Source of the DNA: Paenibacillus pabuli
Lineage (GTDB): Bacteria > Bacillota > Bacilli > Paenibacillales > Paenibacillaceae
Direction: 5' to 3'
DNA: 64,000 nt
Assembly (NCBI RefSeq): GCF_039831995.1
Contig: NZ_JBDOIO010000005.1
Span: 992,001 to 1,056,000 of the forward strand
Shown: positions 28,551-38,456 of the stretch, in pieces
Position numbering within the stretch: position 1 is the first letter of the stretch
Layout: every line of letters begins with the position of its first letter
The notes under the pieces: model-generated
What the model was told of the DNA's origin: nothing
Databases searched by the model: none
The model's input: only the letters and a program-made list of their open reading frames with translations
Made by a program: the position numbers and the translations under genes

Positions 28551-29804
28551 ATGGATTTTATCAAAAAACAACTAGACGGAACGGGCATGAGTGAACAAAC
28601 CATTGGCATTCTTTCAAACATCATCATGGTTATTTTTATAGCGGTGGTCTCCATCGTGGCGAATTATATTGCCAAAAGAATCGTGCTGAAGACGATCCAT
28701 CATATCGTCAATAATAATCGGTACAAATCGGGCCATATCATTGTGGAGAAAAAGCTGTTCCACAAGCTGTCGCATCTCGTGCCAGCCATTATTATCTATT
28801 ATTCTGCTTACGTCTTTCCATCCTATCAGGCCTTGATCGAGAAGGCTGCGATGACCTACATGATTGTAGTAACCATCACTGTATTTAATGCGCTGCTCAA
28901 TGTGTTTGATGACATATATCGTTCCTATGAAGTATCCAAGATCAGGCCGATCAAAGGTTATATCCAGGTTGCCAAGATTATTCTTTTCATCATCGGGGGC
29001 ATCATCGTCATCTCGAGCCTTATCGGTCAGAATCCGTTGATTATTCTCAGTGGGCTTGGTGCGTTATCGGCTGTGCTGATGCTGGTCTTCAAGGACTCCA
29101 TCCTGGGCCTCGTGGCAGGCGTTCAATTGTCATCGAATGACATGGTGCGTGTTGGCGACTGGATTGAGATGCCGAAGTATAATGCAGACGGTGATGTCAT
29201 TGACATAACACTCAATACGGTTAAGGTAAGAAATTTTGATAAAACGATCACGATGATTCCGAGTTATGCCTTGATATCGGACTCGTTCAGAAACTGGAGA
29301 GGCATGCAGGTATCTGGCGGCAGAAGGATTAAGCGAAGTGTCTATATTGATACAAGCAGTATCACCTTTTGTACCGAAGACATGATTGAGGAATTCCGGA
29401 AGATCCACTATCTTACGGACTATATCGCTACGCGAATGCATGAAATTAACGAGTATAATATGGAGCATCAGATTAATACGGAGAGCAAAGTAAACGGCAG
29501 ACAGCTCACGAATGTGGGGGTATTCCGGGAATACATCCATCAGTATCTGAAAAATCATCCGAAGATTCATCAGGATATGACGTTGATCGTGAGACAGCTA
29601 GCACCGGGAGACAATGGACTTCCGCTCGAGATCTATGCATTCAGCAATGATATCACCTGGGGAGTGTATGAATCGGTGCAGGCCGATATCTTTGACCACA
29701 TCTTTGCCGTGGCGCCAACGTTTGGTCTTCGTGCTTTTCAAAACCCAACGGGTCACGATATCGTTCAGCTTAAGGAAAGCCCGCAATTTTCACGTGGCTA
29801 CTAA
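28551..29804 (+). CDS. Mechanosensitive ion channel, YbdG type
   Basis: 417 aa, the length of E. coli YbdG (415). Four or five membrane helices (20-40, 70-95, 100-120, 145-165, 170-185) lead into the MscS pore-lining helix and beta domain. The beta domain carries VFKDSILGLVAGVQLSSNDMV and the conserved GDWIEMPKYNADGDVIDI, VKVRNFDKTITMIP and NWRGMQ segments typical of the YbdG branch. It probably opens on osmotic downshock. The gene is monocistronic behind TAGGAGG. Confidence 0.92.
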   Translation: MDFIKKQLDGTGMSEQTIGILSNIIMVIFIAVVSIVANYIAKRIVLKTIHHIVNNNRYKSGHIIVEKKLFHKLSHLVPAIIIYYSAYVFPSYQALIEKAAMTYMIVVTITVFNALLNVFDDIYRSYEVSKIRPIKGYIQVAKIILFIIGGIIVISSLIGQNPLIILSGLGALSAVLMLVFKDSILGLVAGVQLSSNDMVRVGDWIEMPKYNADGDVIDITLNTVKVRNFDKTITMIPSYALISDSFRNWRGMQVSGGRRIKRSVYIDTSSITFCTEDMIEEFRKIHYLTDYIATRMHEINEYNMEHQINTESKVNGRQLTNVGVFREYIHQYLKNHPKIHQDMTLIVRQLAPGDNGLPLEIYAFSNDITWGVYESVQADIFDHIFAVAPTFGLRAFQNPTGHDIVQLKESPQFSRGY

Positions 29805-29970
29805 AATAGGAATACCAAAGGATACTGAGTTCAGCTCATATGCATTATGAAGGCCTGTACCGTCTGGAAAGAATTGATTCAATCGTGCATGGAGGGGTAG
29901 AATAAACGAGAGGGACTAACTAATTTTCCATATCGCTTCGTATACCTTTTTAGCAAAGGAGAGTCTTCAG

Positions 29971-30825
29971 ATGAATCATCGAATTCCGGAATATACGTTG
30001 AATGATGGCTTGAAAGTACCGGCAATTGGGTTTGGTACCTATAGCTTAAAAGGTGCAGAGGGCGTTAAATCCATTGTATCTGCGCTGGATGTGGGTTACC
30101 GATTAATTGATACGGCCTATAACTATGAGAACGAGGCGACGGTCGGAAAGGCCATCAAGCAGAGCTCTGTTGCGAGAGAAGAACTGCTGATCTCTTCCAA
30201 ATTGCCTGGGCGTTATCACGATTATAATAAGGCAATCGTAGCCATCGAGGAATCATTATACAGAGCAGATCTGGATTACTATGACCTATATCTCATTCAC
30301 TGGCCGAATCCGAAGCAGGATAAGTATGTAGAAGCCTGGCAGGCACTCATTGAGGCGAAGAAACGTGGATATATCCGCTCCATTGGAGTTAGTAACTTCC
30401 TGCCTGAACATAATGAGCGTCTGATTAAGGAGACTGGGGTAGCCCCAAGTCTGAACCAGATCGAGCTGCATCCGTTTTTTGACCAGGCGGAGCAGCGGAA
30501 GAAGGATTCGGAGCATGGTATTGTCAATGAATCCTGGAGTCCCATTGGCCGCGGCAATGATGCCGTGCAGGATGTGGTGAAGGATGAGAAGATCCTCCGC
30601 ATCGCGGAAGCTCATGGGAAAACGGGTACCCAGGTTATTTTGCGCTGGCATACCCAGCTGGGTTCCATTCCAATTCCGAAAGCAGGCTCCCTTCAACACC
30701 AGAAGGAAAATATCGATATCTTCGATTTTGAGCTGAGCGAGCAGGAGATGGAAGTGATCTCGTCGTTCAATCGTCAAGATGGACGGTTATGGGGACAGGA
30801 CCCGAGCGAATACGAAGAGTTTTAA
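29971..30825 (+). CDS. Aldo/keto reductase
   Basis: 284 aa. The AKR catalytic tetrad is seen as Asp and Tyr in LIDTAYNYENE, Lys in LISSKLPG and His in YLIHWPNP, and the C-terminal NADPH-binding IPIPKAGS segment is present. It reduces aldehydes or ketones with NADPH; the substrate cannot be told. It resembles the YtbE/YvgN-type AKR5 proteins. A GGAG site precedes it and a strong terminator follows. Confidence 0.93.
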   Translation: MNHRIPEYTLNDGLKVPAIGFGTYSLKGAEGVKSIVSALDVGYRLIDTAYNYENEATVGKAIKQSSVAREELLISSKLPGRYHDYNKAIVAIEESLYRADLDYYDLYLIHWPNPKQDKYVEAWQALIEAKKRGYIRSIGVSNFLPEHNERLIKETGVAPSLNQIELHPFFDQAEQRKKDSEHGIVNESWSPIGRGNDAVQDVVKDEKILRIAEAHGKTGTQVILRWHTQLGSIPIPKAGSLQHQKENIDIFDFELSEQEMEVISSFNRQDGRLWGQDPSEYEEF

Positions 30826-30888
30826 AGTAATTAATGAAACCGTACTATTCACCATAAGGGTGAGAAAAACGAGTATGTAGGATACGTC

Positions 30889-30926
30889 GCCTCCCATCTG
30901 CAGAGATGCAGATAGGAGGCTTTTTG
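30889..30926 (+). terminator. Terminator after the aldo/keto reductase gene
   Basis: GCCTCCCATCTGCA and TGCAGATAGGAGGC pair around GAGA and are followed by TTTTTG. Confidence 0.92.
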
Positions 30927-31000
30927 TTGTGTTTTATTTGAAAAGAAGAATTGAATTTCAACCCATCCGTATTTTATCAGCTTCTAACGTGAGTCCTAAC

Positions 31001-32152
31001 CTACTCCACCAATTTTTCAGACCTTTGCACCATATCCCGTAAAACACGAGCCACTCTGCTTTTCCTGCCTGCTGCTCTTCGCTGTATTTTAGCTAATGAT
31101 TTTTTGTATGCCTCTGCATCAGATTGGAGTAAGAACTGTTTGGCTGCAATTCGTAGTGTCCTTTTTAACAATCGTGCGGAAGAACGTGTCGTTCTGGACC
31201 GGAACCCTTTGCGCAAGATCCTCAGTGTATTCTTGTATGTTTCTAGGTCAGCGGATGGAGGCACAACGCAAAATAAATTCAGTGCGGAATCATTGAAGCC
31301 ATAGGTTTCCAACATGATTCGCAGATTCTCCGTATTGAGCACATCCCCCCGGAAGTGGGTTGGGTGCTCCTGATGATAGCCTACGACCTCTTTGATGCAA
31401 TAGAAAGGCACTTTCATACAGTGCAGCCTGTAGCCCAAATCCCAGTCTTCAAGGCCATACAGTACAAACCTTTCATTGAAACCCCCAACGCGATTCAGCA
31501 GACTACGCCGGACGGATACACACCGAGTAACAAATACCATCCAGGGAGCTACATCTGTGCTCGCAAATTGTTTGATGACACCCGGCGGCATTTTGGATGG
31601 GAAAACCACTCGTGACAAAGCATCTGTATGATGAATGATATCTGCGGGTGTTACCAACGGGACAATTTCGTTGGCAGCTTCTAGTTCGGGTCGCCATGAG
31701 TTTGATGCTGCGAGGACCGCATGACAATGTTCTTTCTCTTCTGGGGAAAAGTCCGGATAGTAGTGGGTATATGAACCGTCGAAAGAATGCGGAAAGCCAG
31801 AAACCACGGCTCTGGGATTTTTACGATGATACTGCCGCACGGTTCGAATAAACTCGGGTAGTGCCAGAAAGTCAGCATCGCAAAAAATAACGTATGCCCC
31901 TTTGGCATACTGGAGCCCCAGATTACGGATCGCAGATCTGCCGCGCTGTTCTGTTTGGGATACATAGGTCAACGAATATGAAGCGCGATAAGCTTCAACC
32001 AGTTCTTTCGTTCCATCCGTTGAACCATCATCAGCCACGATAACTTCAAAAAGATGTTTTGAGTAAGTCTGTGCTTCAAAAGCCGCCAGTGTAAGCGATA
32101 ACTGATGGGCCCGGTTATAGGTTGGGATAATGACGCTGTAGCGGATCGCCAT
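31001..32152 (-). CDS. Family 2 glycosyltransferase
   Basis: 383 aa. The GT-A fold starts with SVIIPTYNRA, then nucleotide-binding VIVADDGSTDGT (about 37-48), RGRSAIRNLGL, the metal-binding FCDADF (about 90-95) and the acceptor-site GLEDWDLGYRLH (about 235). The C-terminal 100 residues are basic and helical. It transfers a sugar from an NDP-sugar to an unknown acceptor, perhaps a surface glycan. It is alone, with no polysaccharide cluster beside it. Confidence 0.9.
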   Translation of the reverse strand: MAIRYSVIIPTYNRAHQLSLTLAAFEAQTYSKHLFEVIVADDGSTDGTKELVEAYRASYSLTYVSQTEQRGRSAIRNLGLQYAKGAYVIFCDADFLALPEFIRTVRQYHRKNPRAVVSGFPHSFDGSYTHYYPDFSPEEKEHCHAVLAASNSWRPELEAANEIVPLVTPADIIHHTDALSRVVFPSKMPPGVIKQFASTDVAPWMVFVTRCVSVRRSLLNRVGGFNERFVLYGLEDWDLGYRLHCMKVPFYCIKEVVGYHQEHPTHFRGDVLNTENLRIMLETYGFNDSALNLFCVVPPSADLETYKNTLRILRKGFRSRTTRSSARLLKRTLRIAAKQFLLQSDAEAYKKSLAKIQRRAAGRKSRVARVLRDMVQRSEKLVE

Positions 32153-32553
32153 GCTATTTTCCTCCCTCAGGTTTGTTGATGCTCCTTATGGAAAACCGAA
32201 CACGTTCAAGAAAGATGTGATATTAGTGTATTCCTTATTTTTGGGGGCGACTGGTCAAATACCCTAAGGTTTTGGAAACAGGCTTGGTCGATCGCATTCT
32301 TCCTTTAAATGATTTGCCTGATGGTTACAGGAGGGATTGTCTGGTATTTTTCGCTCGCTGTTATCACTGCTCATATGATCTTGATCTTTTGCCTGCATGT
32401 GCAAATTCTGCGCCGGATAAGGAAATATCAAATTTTGGATATCTCAGCAAGAATGGAGGATAGCCATAATGGCGGTCAGGCAGTACCTTTATGAAGAGGG
32501 CTCAGCACCAAGGGTCCGACATCTTACACGAACACATGGGGGGACGTGAAGCG
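32153..32553. other. Intergenic region before the sugar ABC operon
   Basis: Divergent upstream region of the glycosyltransferase and ABC genes. I see no convincing promoter. One hydrophobic reading frame (32309-32494) is listed separately. Confidence 0.4.
32309..32494 (+). CDS. Possible small membrane protein
   Basis: 61 aa with one or two hydrophobic helices (IVWYFSLAVITAHMILIFC) followed by a basic segment. No ribosome site precedes the ATG and no family is recognised, so it may be a chance frame or a relic. Confidence 0.2.
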   Translation: MICLMVTGGIVWYFSLAVITAHMILIFCLHVQILRRIRKYQILDISARMEDSHNGGQAVPL

Positions 32554-34131
32554 ATGAAACGGTCATGGAGAAAGCGGCTGGCAATTGGAATCTGCCTGAT
32601 GATGGGATTAACTGTCCTTGCAGGCTGTGCAGGAGACAATGGAAACGCGGGTGTGGCAGAGGGAGATGGCCCTACGCCAATATCGATCTGGATGTCAATG
32701 AACACGAATGCTTCCATCACGCTCAAGAGCATGAATGAAATCACGGCGATCAAGGAATGGGAGAAGAAGACAAATACCAAAATCGAATTTCAGCATCCCG
32801 CGGTGGGTGCCGAGACCGAACAATTCAATGTCATGATTGCCTCGAATCAACTGCCTGATGCCATGTTTGTAAATGGCGATTACGCCAAGCTGTTCAATGA
32901 TGGCATCATCATTCGACTTAACGAACTCATTGATGAATACGCTCCCAATTTGAAAAAGATCCTGGAAGAGAATCCTGAAGTCGCCAAACAGTTAAAAGCC
33001 GACAACGGAGATATCTATGCCATACCGCATCTGCGTCTGGGGGAATATAAAACCTTCGGCGGCACATTCATCCGTCAGGATTGGCTTGATGAGCTGAAGC
33101 TGGAGAAACCGGAAACGCTGAGTGAATGGGAGACCGTGCTTAAAGCGTTCAAAGAGAAAAAAGGCGTCTCCGCGCCACTGCTGTTCGGGGCACCACCCAA
33201 GATGACTACGATGGGGCCAGCTGCACCGACCTATTTGGAGGCTTATGGCATCACCAACAATACATTCTTGAAGGATGGCAAGGTAGTCTATGGACCAATC
33301 GAGCCAGAATACAAGGAATTCCTGACGATGTTTCATCGCTGGTACCAGGAGGGATTGATTGATCCCGATTTTGCTACCAATGATCAGAAGACATACGATG
33401 CCAAAATTTTAAGCGGTCAGGCGGGTGCGTTTTTCACCTTCATCGGTGGAGGTGTGGGCCGCTACCTGCCCGCTCTGCAGGAAACCGATCCGAACGCCAA
33501 CCTGACAGCTGTGCAATATCCAGTGCTGAACAAGGGCGATGAGCCGATGTTTACCGGGCGTTCCTGGGAGTGGAGCAGTAGCGGCGTTGTGATCACTAAT
33601 AGCAACAAGCACCCGGAGGAAACGGTCAAAGCCCTCGATTATTTCTTCAGTGAAGAAGGGCATATGCTGAAAAATTTCGGAGTGGAAGGTCTCACGTATA
33701 CGATGAAGGACGGTTACCCGACCTATACCGATGAGATTTTGAAAAATCCGGATGGATTGTCGGTTGCCCAAGCGATGGCCAAACACTTTATTGCGAACTA
33801 TCCCTTCGTGGGTGAGGATGACGACCGGTACAATGAGCAGTATTATCAGCTCCAGCAGCAGAAGGATGCCGCCATTCTTTTCTCCAAATACAGCGAGAAT
33901 ACACTGAAGGTAGGGCTTCCTCCTACCAGTCTGACAACAGAAGAGTCCACGGAATACAGCAAAATCATGAGCGACATTGGAACGTACCGGGATGAAATGT
34001 TCATCAAGTTTGTCATTGGGGTCGAGCCGATTGAGAACTTTGACAAGTTTGTCGATCAGATCAACAAGTTCAACGTCAAGCGGGCCATTGAGATTCAACA
34101 GGCTGCGCTGGACCGCTACAACGCCAGATAA
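32554..34131 (+). CDS. Sugar ABC transporter, substrate-binding lipoprotein (LplA/YesO type)
   Basis: 525 aa from ATG 32554 behind GGGGGGAC; an in-frame ATG at 32491 adds a non-signal extension. The signal peptide ends in a lipobox (TVLAGC), so it is anchored outside the membrane. The rest is a long cluster-type solute-binding fold (WMSMNTNASI, LPDAMFVNGDY, NGDIYAIPHLR). With the two permeases that follow it imports an oligosaccharide. The ATPase is not in the cluster; a shared MsmX-type ATPase elsewhere is the usual arrangement. The GH88 enzyme downstream suggests an unsaturated uronic-acid oligosaccharide. Confidence 0.9.
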   Translation: MKRSWRKRLAIGICLMMGLTVLAGCAGDNGNAGVAEGDGPTPISIWMSMNTNASITLKSMNEITAIKEWEKKTNTKIEFQHPAVGAETEQFNVMIASNQLPDAMFVNGDYAKLFNDGIIIRLNELIDEYAPNLKKILEENPEVAKQLKADNGDIYAIPHLRLGEYKTFGGTFIRQDWLDELKLEKPETLSEWETVLKAFKEKKGVSAPLLFGAPPKMTTMGPAAPTYLEAYGITNNTFLKDGKVVYGPIEPEYKEFLTMFHRWYQEGLIDPDFATNDQKTYDAKILSGQAGAFFTFIGGGVGRYLPALQETDPNANLTAVQYPVLNKGDEPMFTGRSWEWSSSGVVITNSNKHPEETVKALDYFFSEEGHMLKNFGVEGLTYTMKDGYPTYTDEILKNPDGLSVAQAMAKHFIANYPFVGEDDDRYNEQYYQLQQQKDAAILFSKYSENTLKVGLPPTSLTTEESTEYSKIMSDIGTYRDEMFIKFVIGVEPIENFDKFVDQINKFNVKRAIEIQQAALDRYNAR

Positions 34132-34203
34132 CGAAGAAGCTGTCCGTGGGGGAACGCCTATTTGACTCGCGGACGCTCTCCTTCGAATAAATAAGGAAGG
34201 GGG

Positions 34204-35130
34204 ATGGAGAAGGTGTCGCACAAGCTTTCCTTGTTATGGCTCAATTATAAAAAGAATAAAGCGATCTATTGGATGGCTCTTCCCGTCGTTTTGTATTTTC
34301 TCATCTTCAAATATCTGCCGATGTACGGAGCGATCATTGCTTTCAAGGATTACTCGGTGGGCAAAGGCATATGGGGTAGTGATTGGGTGGGACTGCAGCA
34401 CTTCCGGGATTTCTTTCAGAGTTACTATTTCTGGCGAATCCTGAAGAATACCCTTGTGTTGAGCTTTTATCAGCTGTTATTTGGCTTCCCCGCACCGATT
34501 CTGCTTGCACTGCTTCTCAATGAGATTCGCAACGAAATATTCAAGCGCACTGTGCAGACCGTCTCCTACATTCCACACTTTATTTCCATCGTGGTCATCT
34601 GCGGCATGATTGTGGATTTCTCATCCCGGGATGGACTGTTTAACACCATCATTGGTTACTTTGGCGGTCAGAGCAGTGCGCTTCTCAGTGATCCGGCCAA
34701 TTTCCGTACGATTTATACGGCTTCATCCATCTGGCAGGAGCTTGGGTTTTCCAGCATCATTTATCTGGCCGCGCTCAGTGGTATCAATCCCGAGCTCTAT
34801 GATGCAGCGAATGTGGATGGAGCGAGTCGCCTTCGCCAGGTCTGGCATATTACATTGCCCGGTATCATTCCGATGATTCTGATTCTACTGATTCTCCGTA
34901 TTGGCGGATTGATGGAAATTGGTTTCGAAAAAATCATCCTGCTCTACAATCCAAACGTCTATGATACGGCTGATGTCATCTCTACATTTGTGTATCGTAA
35001 AGGGATTAGCGAAAGTGCCGAGTTCAGCTATACGACTGCAGTAGGCCTGTTCCAATCCGTCATTAACTTTACACTGCTCATTGGTGCCAATCGCCTGTCC
35101 AAGGCGATATCCAATACCAAGCTATTCTAG
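34204..35130 (+). CDS. Sugar ABC transporter permease, LplB/YesP type
   Basis: 308 aa, six predicted membrane helices (22-42, 85-110, 120-140, 170-195, 215-240, 275-295). The EAA motif that contacts the ATPase reads LYDAANVDGASRLRQVWHI. It starts 72 bases after the binding-protein gene, behind AAGGAAGGGGG, in the same operon. Confidence 0.93.
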   Translation: MEKVSHKLSLLWLNYKKNKAIYWMALPVVLYFLIFKYLPMYGAIIAFKDYSVGKGIWGSDWVGLQHFRDFFQSYYFWRILKNTLVLSFYQLLFGFPAPILLALLLNEIRNEIFKRTVQTVSYIPHFISIVVICGMIVDFSSRDGLFNTIIGYFGGQSSALLSDPANFRTIYTASSIWQELGFSSIIYLAALSGINPELYDAANVDGASRLRQVWHITLPGIIPMILILLILRIGGLMEIGFEKIILLYNPNVYDTADVISTFVYRKGISESAEFSYTTAVGLFQSVINFTLLIGANRLSKAISNTKLF

Positions 35131-35160
35131 TCAGGAATGAGGTGAGGGAGGGGAGTTCAG

Positions 35161-36045
35161 ATGAAAATAAAACGATCACTCGGGGAGCGGCTGTTTGGCG
35201 GTGCCAACGCTATCCTGATGACAGGCTTGATTATTGTGACCTTGTATCCGCTATTGCATGTGCTGAATGCGTCGTTCAGCGATTCAGGTCAGCTCATGGC
35301 CCACAGAGGTCTGCTGCTCTTTCCCAAAGGGTTGACTCTGGAAAGCTACAAGCTGGTTCTCAGCAACCCGAACATCCTGTCCGGATACCGAAACACCATA
35401 TTCATCGTCGTGGTGGGTACGGCACTGAATCTGCTGTTCACCATTTTGGGGGCCTATACCCTGTCTCGCAAAAGCTTCATGCTCCGCAATCCGATCATGC
35501 TGGCGATTGTGTTTACGATGTTTTTTAACGGAGGCATCATTCCATCCTATCTGTTGATCAACAATACGCTTCATATGGGGAACAGCCTGTGGGCTCTGAT
35601 TGTACCGGGTCTGATTAGCAGCTATAATCTCATTATTATGCGGACTTCGTTTCAGGAAATCTCGGAAAGCCTGCTGGAATCGGCCCGCATGGACGGGGCG
35701 GGAGAGATGCTCATTCTCTGGCGAATCGTGGTGCCGTTGTCCATGCCGGTGATTGCGGTGATGATTCTCTTTTATGGGGTGAGCCATTGGAATTCATGGT
35801 TTGGTGCAATCCTGTACATCCGGGATCGAAATCTGTTTCCGCTTCAGCTGGTCCTGCGCGAAATCCTGATCCAGAACAGTACGGACTCCATGACGACAGG
35901 CGCGTCAGCCGTAGACAAAGAGGCCATCGGGGAAAGTGTAAAATATGCAACGGTCATGGTTGCCACGCTCCCTATTTTGTTTATCTATCCTTTTCTGCAG
36001 AAATACTTTGTCAAAGGTGTTATGATCGGAGCAATCAAAGAATAA
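35161..36045 (+). CDS. Sugar ABC transporter permease, LplC/YesQ type
   Basis: 294 aa with six membrane helices. The EAA motif is LLESARMDGAGEMLILWRI. It forms the heteromeric channel with the preceding permease, 30 bases upstream. GAGGGAGGGG precedes the ATG. Confidence 0.93.
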   Translation: MKIKRSLGERLFGGANAILMTGLIIVTLYPLLHVLNASFSDSGQLMAHRGLLLFPKGLTLESYKLVLSNPNILSGYRNTIFIVVVGTALNLLFTILGAYTLSRKSFMLRNPIMLAIVFTMFFNGGIIPSYLLINNTLHMGNSLWALIVPGLISSYNLIIMRTSFQEISESLLESARMDGAGEMLILWRIVVPLSMPVIAVMILFYGVSHWNSWFGAILYIRDRNLFPLQLVLREILIQNSTDSMTTGASAVDKEAIGESVKYATVMVATLPILFIYPFLQKYFVKGVMIGAIKE

Positions 36046-36089
36046 ATCAGTCGTAGGCCATGCCATACCAACATGTGAGGAGGAGACTC

Positions 36090-38423
36090 ATGAAGAAGAA
36101 AAGCATCCTGTTGTCCTGGAGCATTTCTTACATGGTCATTCTGCTCATCCCGATAGTGATCGGTGCAGCTGTATTTGCCGAGTCCCGCATCTTACTTGAG
36201 GAAGAAGTGAATCGCTCCAACATGGTGCTGCTATCCCAGGTACAGGAGACGATCGATAACCAGATTGGCGATATTGGCAGCATTAGCAATCAATTAATGG
36301 CCGACTCTCAGTTAACAAGCTTCATTAACCATGCGACTGAACAGGATGCCCGGTGGAGGTTAATGGGACTTGAGCTTATCAAAAACCTGAAGTCCACACG
36401 TGTCGGAAACGGCTTAATTAGCGAATTATATATTTACATCAAGGACGCCGACGTTGCCCTGTCTTCCTCTTCGCTTATTCAGAAAACGTATCTGTATGAC
36501 ATGTTCTACAAAGGCACGGATATAACCGAGGAAGCGTGGACCAGACTTATGCACGATACGGATACAAGCAAGTTCCGGAAGATGGCGGTTCGGAGCGAAG
36601 ATCGGCGTATTGAAGACACACTTGTCTACCTGCAGCCGTTCCCCATCCAGAGTGCTGCCGATAGCCCAGCGACCTTCGTGGTCAACCTGGACCCGAATCG
36701 GTTCCAGCAGGCAATTGATAATGTGCGTCTGGAAAAAGAGAGCACGGTATTCATCCTGGATCATGAGGGGAACATGTTATTTTCTACAGGAGATTTTGAA
36801 ACCCCTTACAAAATGAGTGGAGATCTGGATCTGGGCCAAGATTCGAGAGTCAGTACGGGAACAATCGATTGGAACGGTGAATCCGTCACCATGTCCCAGA
36901 TCTCTTCCAAGGTCCAGGATTGGAAGTATGTATCGATCATACCTACCCGAATCTATGCCAAGAAGCTAACGGTCATCCGTAATATTACCATTGGAGGTGT
37001 GACAGCTGGACTTCTGCTCGGTGGGGTAGCTGCTTGGTGGTTCACCAGGAGGAACTACCGTCCACTGGGACGGATCATGAACATTATCTCCGATAAGGTC
37101 AAATGGAAACTGGAGCAGCCGGACGATGAATATGGCATTCTGCAATCGGTGCTGGTCCGGGCCTGGGAAGAGCAGGATCAATTCGCGAGCAGGCTCAAGG
37201 ATCAGCAAAACGTAGTGCGGAGCAATTTGCTTGCCAAGCTGATGAAGGGCAGGGTTCAGGCAGGTGACGAGTTTGCCGCAACGTTGGAACGGCTTGGTAT
37301 TCGCTTCGAGACCCCATCGTTTGCCGTACTGCTCCTGCACATTGAAAATGTGGATGGGTTGTTCCGGACAAAAGTACGCGAGCAGGACCAGGAAGAGAAA
37401 GACCAATTTGTACAGCTCATCCTGACCAATGTACTGGAGGAAATGATAGGCTCCATGGGTCACGTGTATTCTGCAGATATTGATGGAAGGATCGTATTCC
37501 TCATCAACATTCGGGCATATGAGGAGAATACCGGATCTCAGTTGATCAGTGCCATTGAGGAAGCCCAGCGTTTTATCGGATCACGGTTTTGCGTGTACTT
37601 CTCCGTTGGAGTAAGCGAAGTTCATCACGGCGTTGCAGAGATTGCAGACGGATTTCGGGAATCGGAGGATGCGCTTGAATTTCGCCTGATTCTGGGGATT
37701 GGGCAGATCATTGACCAAAATCGGATTCGCAGGCCGAAAGAGGAATTATATTACCCCCTCGATCTGGAGAGGCAGCTCATTAACTATATTGCTACAGGCA
37801 ATTATGCCCGTTCAACCGAAGTGATGAACGAGATCCTTATGACCAATTTTACAGGAGAGCCCTTGTCCGTTGAACTGGCACGCTGCCTAATGTTTGAGTT
37901 AATTGGTACCATTTTGAAAGCTACGGAACAGATCAAGTCAGATGACCAGAACGAGATGACGCATCGTAATGATCTGATTCGGCAATTGTTTGCATGCGAG
38001 ACGTTTGAGGAGATTGAAGCCGAGCTGCTGCGAATTCTGGAGACCGTCTGTCAGATGGTGAATGAACGCAAGCGTTCCCGCAATGAAGAGCTGAAGGATC
38101 AGCTAATTGAATTCATTGTAGAGAACTATGCAGACGTCAATCTGGGTCTGACCCATTTGTCGGAACGATTTCGCTTTCATCCCACCTATGTCTCCAAGTA
38201 CTTCAAGGAGCAGACCGGGATCAACGTGATTGATTACATCAACCAATATCGGATTGAACAATCCAAGAGAATTCTCCAGGCAGAGGAAGGGACCATTCAG
38301 GACGTATCCGAGCGTGTAGGGTTTCTCAACAGTAATTCATTCATTCGTGTCTTCAAAAAATATGAGGGCATCACGCCAGGTCAATATAAGCAAAATAGCA
38401 GGCTTGTCCAACATGAAGGATGA
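36090..38423 (+). CDS. Membrane-bound AraC-family regulator with extracellular sensor (YesS type)
   Basis: 777 aa from ATG 36090 behind GAGGAGGAG. One membrane helix (10-32), an extracellular sensor of about 250 residues, a second helix (near 292-312, GGVTAGLLLGGVAAWWF), a cytoplasmic linker, and a C-terminal pair of AraC helix-turn-helix motifs (about 675-770, ending in GITPGQYKQ). It likely senses the imported sugar outside the cell and activates the transporter and GH88 genes, as YesS does for rhamnogalacturonan in Bacillus; the ligand is an inference. It lies in the operon between permease and hydrolase. Confidence 0.9.
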   Translation: MKKKSILLSWSISYMVILLIPIVIGAAVFAESRILLEEEVNRSNMVLLSQVQETIDNQIGDIGSISNQLMADSQLTSFINHATEQDARWRLMGLELIKNLKSTRVGNGLISELYIYIKDADVALSSSSLIQKTYLYDMFYKGTDITEEAWTRLMHDTDTSKFRKMAVRSEDRRIEDTLVYLQPFPIQSAADSPATFVVNLDPNRFQQAIDNVRLEKESTVFILDHEGNMLFSTGDFETPYKMSGDLDLGQDSRVSTGTIDWNGESVTMSQISSKVQDWKYVSIIPTRIYAKKLTVIRNITIGGVTAGLLLGGVAAWWFTRRNYRPLGRIMNIISDKVKWKLEQPDDEYGILQSVLVRAWEEQDQFASRLKDQQNVVRSNLLAKLMKGRVQAGDEFAATLERLGIRFETPSFAVLLLHIENVDGLFRTKVREQDQEEKDQFVQLILTNVLEEMIGSMGHVYSADIDGRIVFLINIRAYEENTGSQLISAIEEAQRFIGSRFCVYFSVGVSEVHHGVAEIADGFRESEDALEFRLILGIGQIIDQNRIRRPKEELYYPLDLERQLINYIATGNYARSTEVMNEILMTNFTGEPLSVELARCLMFELIGTILKATEQIKSDDQNEMTHRNDLIRQLFACETFEEIEAELLRILETVCQMVNERKRSRNEELKDQLIEFIVENYADVNLGLTHLSERFRFHPTYVSKYFKEQTGINVIDYINQYRIEQSKRILQAEEGTIQDVSERVGFLNSNSFIRVFKKYEGITPGQYKQNSRLVQHEG

Positions 38424-38456
38424 AAAACAATAGATTCATAGAGGAGGACTTGTTCC